The translations under genes and the position numbers were made by a program. Shown here in pieces: positions 60,093 to 64,000 of a stretch of 64,000 bases of DNA. Position 1 is the first letter of the stretch; each line of letters starts with the position of its first letter. The stretch is taken from assembly GCA_030705955.1 (NCBI GenBank), contig JAUZPL010000004.1:1-64000 (forward strand). The letters run 5' to 3'. The notes under the pieces are model-generated. The model was not told where the DNA came from. It worked only from the letters and a program-made list of their open reading frames with translations, and did not search any database. This stretch comes from Bacillota bacterium (lineage in GTDB: Bacteria; Bacillota; Bacilli; Bacillales; Cytobacillaceae).

Positions 60093-60662
60093 ATGAAAAA
60101 GGTTGGAATTTTGGGTGGGACCTTTGATCCCCCCCATCATGGGCATTTGTTGATTGCAAATGAGGTGCTTTCCACACTTCTTCTTGACGAAATATGGTTT
60201 ATGCCAAATGGGGATCCACCACATAAGAAAAAATCAGAACTGGTTAAAAATAAAGACCGTCTTCGAATGCTCGAATTAGCACTTGAAGGGAATGGTCAGT
60301 TTAAAATTGAACCAATTGAGTTTGAGCGACAAGGCCCTTCCTTTACCATTGATACAATGAGAATGCTAAAGTCAATCTATCAGGATTATCAGTTTTATTT
60401 TATTATCGGTGCTGATATGGTTGAATATTTACCTAAGTGGCATGGAATAGATGAGTTAATTGAAGTTGTGAAGTTTGTTGGCGTTAAGAGACCATCCTAC
60501 AGCCATCAAACAAATTATCCTGTTCAATATATTGATGTTCCAGCAATGGAGGTTTCCTCTAGCTTGATTCGAAAGCGACTAAAAGAAGGAAAATCAGTAC
60601 GTTATTTGATGCCGGACTCAGTTATCGAATATATTAGAGGAGGCGGCTTGTATGGATCGTGA
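60093..60662 (+). CDS. nadD: nicotinate-nucleotide adenylyltransferase
   Basis: NadD adenylates nicotinate mononucleotide in NAD synthesis. The nucleotidyltransferase motif GTFDPPHHGH (9-18) and the C-terminal SSSLIRKRLKEGKSVRYLMP are intact in 189 residues. AAGGAGAAG precedes the ATG. It overlaps yqeK by 11 bases. Confidence 0.97.
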   Translation: MKKVGILGGTFDPPHHGHLLIANEVLSTLLLDEIWFMPNGDPPHKKKSELVKNKDRLRMLELALEGNGQFKIEPIEFERQGPSFTIDTMRMLKSIYQDYQFYFIIGADMVEYLPKWHGIDELIEVVKFVGVKRPSYSHQTNYPVQYIDVPAMEVSSSLIRKRLKEGKSVRYLMPDSVIEYIRGGGLYGS

Positions 60663-61230
60663 AAAGGCCCTAGAAATTGTAAAAAAGCAAATAACAGAGC
60701 ATCGTTATTTACATACTATTGGTGTAATGGAAACGGCAAATAAACTAGCTCAACTTTATGGCGCAAACGAGAAGAAGGCTGAAATGTCAGCTGTTTTTCA
60801 TGATTATGCAAAATTCCGCCCAAAAGAAGAAATGAAAGAAATTATTTTAGAACAGGGGATGCCGGAAGATTTACTACAGTACAATTCAGAGTTATGGCAT
60901 GCACCTGTAGGCGCGTTTTTAGTTGAAAAAGAAGTTGGAATTACAGACCCGGAAGTATTAGATGCTATTCGTTACCATACATCTGGAAGACCTAATATGA
61001 CCAAATTAGAAAAAGTAATTTATTTGGCTGATTATATAGAACCAGGAAGGATTTTTCCTGGTGTTGATGAAGTTCGCCAATTAGCATCAACTGATTTAGA
61101 TCGTGCACTAATTAAAGCAATTCAAAATACAATTATGTTCTTATTGAAAAAAGGGCAGCAGGTTTACCCGGCTACCTTCCATACGTATAATGATCTTGTA
61201 TCCAAAAAAGGTGGATTGTTGAATGAATAA
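60652..61230 (+). CDS. yqeK: bis(5'-nucleosyl)-tetraphosphatase YqeK (HD domain)
   Basis: An HD-domain hydrolase whose family cleaves Ap4A symmetrically. The metal ligands are visible as H21 (YLHTIGVMETA), H50-D51 (VFHDYAK), the later HAPVG and RYHTSGR histidines and the YLADYIEPGR aspartate. The 192-residue gene is embedded in a tight operon, with overlaps to nadD and rsfS. The ribosome site is GAGGAGG. Confidence 0.94.
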   Translation: MDREKALEIVKKQITEHRYLHTIGVMETANKLAQLYGANEKKAEMSAVFHDYAKFRPKEEMKEIILEQGMPEDLLQYNSELWHAPVGAFLVEKEVGITDPEVLDAIRYHTSGRPNMTKLEKVIYLADYIEPGRIFPGVDEVRQLASTDLDRALIKAIQNTIMFLLKKGQQVYPATFHTYNDLVSKKGGLLNE

Positions 61231-61579
61231 TCAAGACTTATTAAAAATTGTTGTAAAAGCAGCAGATGATAAACGTGCAGAAGATATCGTAGCTCTTAAT
61301 ATGAAGGGAATCTCACTGATTGCCGATTATTTTATCATATGTCACGGAAACTCAGATAAACAGGTTCAGGCAATTGCCAGGGAAATAAAAGAAAAGGCTA
61401 TCGAACTGCAATATGAAGTAAAAAGGATAGAAGGTTTTGAAGAAGCTAGATGGGTATTAATTGATTTAGGTGATGTGGTTGTCCACGTGTTCCATCGAGA
61501 TGAAAGAAGTTATTATAATCTTGAAAGGCTTTGGGGCGATGCTCCACTTGAAGATCTTCGCAGTGTGCTAAAACCATGA
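61223..61579 (+). CDS. rsfS: ribosome silencing factor RsfS
   Basis: RsfS binds ribosomal protein L14 and prevents subunit joining when nutrients are short. The 118 residues include the conserved ADYFIICHGNSDKQVQAIA and GDVVVHVFHRDERSYYNLERLWGD. It overlaps yqeK by eight and yqeM by four bases. Confidence 0.96.
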   Translation: MNNQDLLKIVVKAADDKRAEDIVALNMKGISLIADYFIICHGNSDKQVQAIAREIKEKAIELQYEVKRIEGFEEARWVLIDLGDVVVHVFHRDERSYYNLERLWGDAPLEDLRSVLKP

Positions 61580-62322
61580 GCTATGAAAGATTTGCTTACT
61601 TGTACGATGAATTAATGCAAGAGGCACCATATGATCAGTGGGTTGATTATGTAAAAGGAAAAATTGCGAAGTATAGAATAGAGGGTCGAACATTACTGGA
61701 CTTGGCTTGTGGAACTGGAGAACTCTCCACACGTTTTGCTAAAGAGGGGTATTATGTTACGGGTATTGACTTGTCAGAGGATATGCTGGCGGTGGCAATG
61801 GCTAAATCAGAAAGGCTAAATCTAAGGATTCCTTTTTATCAGCAAGACATGACCGAATTAGAAGGACTCAAACAATTTGACGTCATTGGAATCTTTTGTG
61901 ATTCCCTTAATTATCTTCAATCTAAGGAAATGGTTGAAAAAACACTTTTGAATGTTTTTCACTATTTAAAAAAGGGTGGTTTGTTTATTTTTGATGTCCA
62001 TTCGGTATATAAGGTCAATGAAGTCTTTATGAATCAAACTTTCACATTTAATGAGGAACAATTAGCTTATATTTGGAATAGTTTCCCTGGAGAGTTTCCA
62101 AATAGTGTTGAACATGAATTAAGTTTTTTTGTTCTTGATGAGGAGAGTGGAAAATATGACCGTTTTGATGAACTTCACTTTCAACAAACATATCCTGTAG
62201 AGTCCTACTCCGATATGATTGTTCATGCTGGTTTTGAGATTTTAGAAATTAATGCTGATTTTGAAGCAAAAGAGCCTGAATTTGATTCTGAACGTATTTT
62301 TTTTGTAGTTCAAAAAAAATAA
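61576..62322 (+). CDS. yqeM: class I SAM-dependent methyltransferase (YqeM-like)
   Basis: A 248-residue methyltransferase with SAM motif LDLACGTGELSTRFA, a following GIDLSEDML and post-motif FDVIGIFCDSLNYL. Substrate unknown; its conserved position after rsfS suggests a link to translation, but that is inference. The ATG overlaps the rsfS stop. Confidence 0.92.
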   Translation: MSYERFAYLYDELMQEAPYDQWVDYVKGKIAKYRIEGRTLLDLACGTGELSTRFAKEGYYVTGIDLSEDMLAVAMAKSERLNLRIPFYQQDMTELEGLKQFDVIGIFCDSLNYLQSKEMVEKTLLNVFHYLKKGGLFIFDVHSVYKVNEVFMNQTFTFNEEQLAYIWNSFPGEFPNSVEHELSFFVLDEESGKYDRFDELHFQQTYPVESYSDMIVHAGFEILEINADFEAKEPEFDSERIFFVVQKK

Positions 62323-62327
62323 ATATA

Positions 62328-62377
62328 AAAACCATCTTTGTAAACCTATTTCGAGGGTTACGAAGATGGTTTTTTTA
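62328..62377 (+). terminator. intrinsic terminator after yqeM
   Basis: A long stem (AAAACCATCTT-GTAA against GTTAC-GAAGATGGTTTT) is followed by seven T and ends the yqeG-yqeM operon. Confidence 0.85.
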
Positions 62378-62480
62378 CATTTTCATACTGAACACTAGTC
62401 AAGTTAAAAATGTCCTTAAATTTTAAAGAAATAGCTAAAAAAGTGATGAATAAAGAAGGATATTTTTTCCCTATGTGGAA

Positions 62481-63305
62481 TTATGAATTAGAGAAAGTAT
62501 CCTCAATTTTTTCCAAATCCTCTATAAACTTCATATTTGTAGCTTGAAATAAGTGTTCAAATACGTCCCCAAGCTCATTTTCCAACACAATGATTCCTTC
62601 ACCTGTTATACCGCCTTTTACACAAACCTTTTCTGTTAAAGTAGATAATGTATAATGGCCTTGTTTTATTAGCTCCCCGAGCCCAATAATCATCTCAGTG
62701 GCTAATTTTGTTGCCATTTTTTCCTCCATTCCTGATACCTTTACAGCTGCCTGAATAAATTGCTCTAATAAATAACTGAAAAAGGCGGGTCCACAGCTAA
62801 CAATATCAGATGCAACCCTTGTGAATTTGTCCTCTATATGAACTGGAACTGAGAATTTTGTAAATAATTCTTCCACTTTTTCCTTCCAAATAGTACTGCA
62901 CATTTCTCCAATAGTAAGCAACGAAACTCCGGCCAAAGCTCGATTCGTAATACTAGGAATGGCTCTAACAACAGAACATGGAATATTTACTTCAATTTTA
63001 TCAGTACTAATTGGGCTAGTAATGGAAATTATACATTGATTTTCAGTCAAATGTGGTTTGATTTCTTGCAAAACGGAATATACATCAAAAGGTTTCACAC
63101 ATATAAACAATAAATCGGATTCAGCTGCAATTTCTCCTGCACTGTCTCCAATCCTGATTTCTTTATATTTATCTTTAAGCTGTAATGCTTTTGATTTTGT
63201 TCGATTTATAATCATCATGGAAGAAGGGGAAATGGCATTTCCATCAATTAAAGCCTCAACTAAAATTCTCCCCATATTTCCAGTTCCGATGATGCCAATT
63301 TTCAT
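62481..63305 (-). CDS. comER: ComER, pyrroline-5-carboxylate reductase-like protein
   Basis: The protein has the P5C reductase fold: Rossmann motif IGIIGTGNMG, FICVKPFDV, SITSPIS and a C-terminal helical domain (VSCGPAFFSYLLEQF). ComER is encoded divergently from comEA in Bacillus and, as I recall, affects sporulation and biofilm entry. ATG 63305 follows a GGGGGGG ribosome site; the longer frame from 63323 starts upstream of it. The length is 274 residues. Confidence 0.9.
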   Translation of the reverse strand: MKIGIIGTGNMGRILVEALIDGNAISPSSMMIINRTKSKALQLKDKYKEIRIGDSAGEIAAESDLLFICVKPFDVYSVLQEIKPHLTENQCIISITSPISTDKIEVNIPCSVVRAIPSITNRALAGVSLLTIGEMCSTIWKEKVEELFTKFSVPVHIEDKFTRVASDIVSCGPAFFSYLLEQFIQAAVKVSGMEEKMATKLATEMIIGLGELIKQGHYTLSTLTEKVCVKGGITGEGIIVLENELGDVFEHLFQATNMKFIEDLEKIEDTFSNS

Positions 63306-63392
63306 GATTCGCCCCCCCTTCACGCGAAAGTTTCTTTTATAACAATATGTACCCCTAGGATGAAATATACCTTAAGAAAGGATGAATCTAAC

Positions 63393-64000
63393 TTGAAAGA
63401 ATGGTTTAAAACTCACAAGTTATTTGTATTCGTAACTATTATTATAGTTGTGGCAGTAACCTACTATTTTTATGAAAATCAACCTACCTCTAATTCAATC
63501 CAAGTAAGTCAAAATCTACAAAGAAATGTTCAAACTAATGCTAATCCTAAGGAGGAAAAAACAAAGAAAGGCCAACAAAATTTTTCTTCAACTATTATGG
63601 TTGATATAAAAGGAGAAGTGAAAAGTCCAGGAGTTTATCCTTCAAATCAGGGAGAACGAGTTATCGATGTAATTAAACGAGCGGGGGGATTAACTGAGAA
63701 GGCAGATGACAGTGGTGTGAATTTTGCACAACATGTCCAAGATGAAATGATCATTTATATACCGGGTAAAGGAGAAATAATATCCCAACAAGCTGAAAAT
63801 ACTTTAGGTGAAAAAGCTAATCAAACAACCTCTTCTAAAGTAAATATAAACAAGGCTGATGAAAGCCAGTTGGAAACATTGCCCGGAGTTGGTCCATCGA
63901 AAGCACAGGCCATTATCTCCTATCGAGAGGAAAAAGGTTTTTTTAAATCGGTTGAGGACTTGAAAGAGATTACTGGAATCGGGGATAAAACCTTTGAAAA
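63393..64000 (+). CDS. comEA: competence DNA receptor ComEA (3' truncated by window)
   Basis: ComEA binds transforming double-stranded DNA at the cell surface. The frame from TTG 63393 encodes a membrane anchor (about 8-27), a charged low-complexity linker, an SLBB domain (about 68-125, with VDIKGEVKSPGVY) and the start of the helix-hairpin-helix domain (VNINKADESQLETLPGVGPSKA). AAAGGATG lies about ten bases upstream. The gene runs off the right edge, close to its end. It is divergent from comER. Confidence 0.93.
   Translation, partial: MKEWFKTHKLFVFVTIIIVVAVTYYFYENQPTSNSIQVSQNLQRNVQTNANPKEEKTKKGQQNFSSTIMVDIKGEVKSPGVYPSNQGERVIDVIKRAGGLTEKADDSGVNFAQHVQDEMIIYIPGKGEIISQQAENTLGEKANQTTSSKVNINKADESQLETLPGVGPSKAQAIISYREEKGFFKSVEDLKEITGIGDKTFE

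Overview
The window is chromosomal core DNA from an AT-rich, endospore-forming, naturally competent Bacillaceae species. Gene content and order follow the ruvA-comEA segment of the Bacillus subtilis chromosome (the yrb/yrv/yrr/yqe genes), but many proteins differ enough that this is probably not B. subtilis itself; a Neobacillus/Mesobacillus-type genus is my guess. Sporulation genes (spoVB, an uninterrupted sigK, sda, pbpI), competence genes (comN, comER, comEA) and Bacillus-type T-box leaders support this. I saw no insertion sequence, prophage, CRISPR array, tRNA or rRNA.

Layout. 0-7.6 kb: Holliday-junction genes ruvA-ruvB, a small membrane protein, queuosine genes queA-tgt, yajC, then yrzE, yrbG and spoVB. 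7.7-16.4 kb: comN, secDF (here split by an apparent one-base deletion), recJ, apt, the bifunctional stringent-response gene relA, and dtd. 16.4-23.1 kb: a five-SH3 cell-wall amidase, yrzK, a T-box leader with hisS-aspS, the 6S RNA gene and tcdA. 23.3-33.5 kb: an ABC transporter pair, rarA, cymR, the cysteine desulfurase/mnmA pair, a TPR protein, recD2, yrrD and two tiny genes. 33.6-43.8 kb: yrrI, T-box-alaS, ireB-ruvX-yrzB, mltG, the tRNA 5-hydroxyuridine genes trmR-trhP1-trhP2, and udk. 43.8-50.8 kb: greA, pbpI-yrrS, yrzA, and the methionine-to-cysteine genes mtnN-mccA-mccB with yrhC. 50.8-51.5 kb: a cassette of very small peptides including YrzI. 51.5-57 kb: pepF, an orphan response regulator, sigK, pssA, psd and sda. 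57.3-64 kb: yqeG-yqeH-aroE-yqeI-nadD-yqeK-rsfS-yqeM, then comER and the start of comEA.

Functional themes are translation and tRNA modification (queA, tgt, tcdA, mnmA, trmR, trhP1/2, dtd, three aminoacyl-tRNA synthetases), DNA repair (ruvAB, recJ, rarA, recD2, ruvX), cysteine metabolism under CymR, ribosome assembly (yqeH, yqeI, rsfS) and sporulation control (sda, sigK).

The items most worth a second look are the split secDF with a T-TTT-TTA heptamer in the overlap, the terminator-like hairpin that contains the pbpI Shine-Dalgarno sequence, the small-peptide cassette with duplicated hairpins, the hairpin-rich greA leader, and the DnaA-box and Spo0A-box-like sites beside sda. Many starts were moved from the longest reading frame to a codon with a well-placed ribosome binding site; these are explained per entry. 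No database search could be run, so family names rest on sequence recall and synteny.
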